A stretch of DNA of 49,235 bases from Tannerellaceae bacterium. GTDB lineage: Bacteria; Bacteroidota; Bacteroidia; Bacteroidales; Tannerellaceae. The first letter of the stretch is position 1, and each line of letters opens with the position of its first letter. The position numbers and the translations under genes are program-made. The notes under the pieces are model-generated. The model worked only from the letters and a program-made list of their open reading frames with translations. It was not told where the DNA came from and searched no databases. The stretch lies in contig JAITKB010000030.1 in NCBI GenBank assembly GCA_031278605.1, forward strand, positions 1-49,235, read 5' to 3'. Positions 48,825-49,235 of this stretch are shown here, in pieces.

Positions 48825-49235
48825 CTTCCCCGACAACGGGGTCGGGCTTAGGGCCTGTTTAAAGGCTTTGCCGAGTTCTTCCACGAGGTCGCCGGCCAGC
48901 ATACTTTCTTCCGACTGACGTTTTGCGGCCAGATCTCCTGCCGTGCCGTGCAGCCATACTCCGCCTATGGCCGCTTCCCGTGGGGGATGTCCCGAGGCGA
49001 GGAGTCCCAGGAGGATTCCCGTCAGCACATCGCCGCTGCCGGGGGTTGCCATGCCGGGGTTTCCGCTTGTGTTGAAGCAGACCGTTCCGTCGGGGAGGCA
49101 GCTTGCCGTGTGTGCGCCTTTGAGGACGAGGATGAGGGAATGTTCCATGGCGAAGTTCCGGGCTTTCATCAGGCGTTCGTAGCCGGAGGCGGAGGCTCCG
49201 GCCAGTCGGTCGAACTCCTTGGGGTGGGGCGTCAG
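48801..49235 (-). CDS. NAD(P)H-hydrate dehydratase, C-terminal part, truncated by the window edge
   Basis: Frame open to the window end: LTPHPKEFDRLAG...; LVLKGAHTASCLPDGTVCFNTSGNPGMATPGSGDVLTGILLGLLASG; overlaps the tamB 3' end by 24 bp. Confidence 0.92.
   Translation of the reverse strand: MTPHPKEFDRLAGASASGYERLMKARNFAMEHSLILVLKGAHTASCLPDGTVCFNTSGNPGMATPGSGDVLTGILLGLLASGHPPREAAIGGVWLHGTAGDLAAKRQSEESMLAGDLVEELGKAFKQALSPTPLSGKLSPATKE

Overview
Chromosomal window from a Bacteroidales bacterium, inferred from SusC/SusD, DUF3575/DUF5119, DUF4271-hemD, DUF4834, DUF6261 and repeated TAnnTTTG promoter boxes. Most of it is ordinary housekeeping: hemD-rnpA-yidD-tyrS, lptB, yraN, tadA, pss/psd, pfkA, rlmD, mltF-like, trxB, aguA/aguB, tsaD, tamB and a partial nnrD, plus one tRNA-Ser(CGA). 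Accessory parts are a fimbria-type DUF5119/DUF3575 pair at the left edge, a lone GH2 enzyme, a TonB receptor with a Big2/beta-helix lipoprotein, and a SusC/SusD locus with two Tat-type enzymes (Gfo/Idh/MocA oxidoreductase and TIM-barrel isomerase). The strongest novelty candidate is a two-gene minus-strand unit at 2479-4047. It encodes a predicted ClyA/HBL-like alpha-helical pore-forming protein followed 6 bp later by a small LecB (PA-IIL)-like calcium lectin that keeps the EDGxDxDYND signature. The second theme is three intergenic arrays of regularly phased hairpin repeats (22 bp period at 12.8 kb, exactly 42 bp at 20.1-20.4 kb, 41-42 bp at 34.8-35.2 kb), with unrelated sequences but similar architecture. 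A two-gene unit of unknown function lies at 16.9-18.1 kb. Family names come from reading translations by eye; no database search was run.
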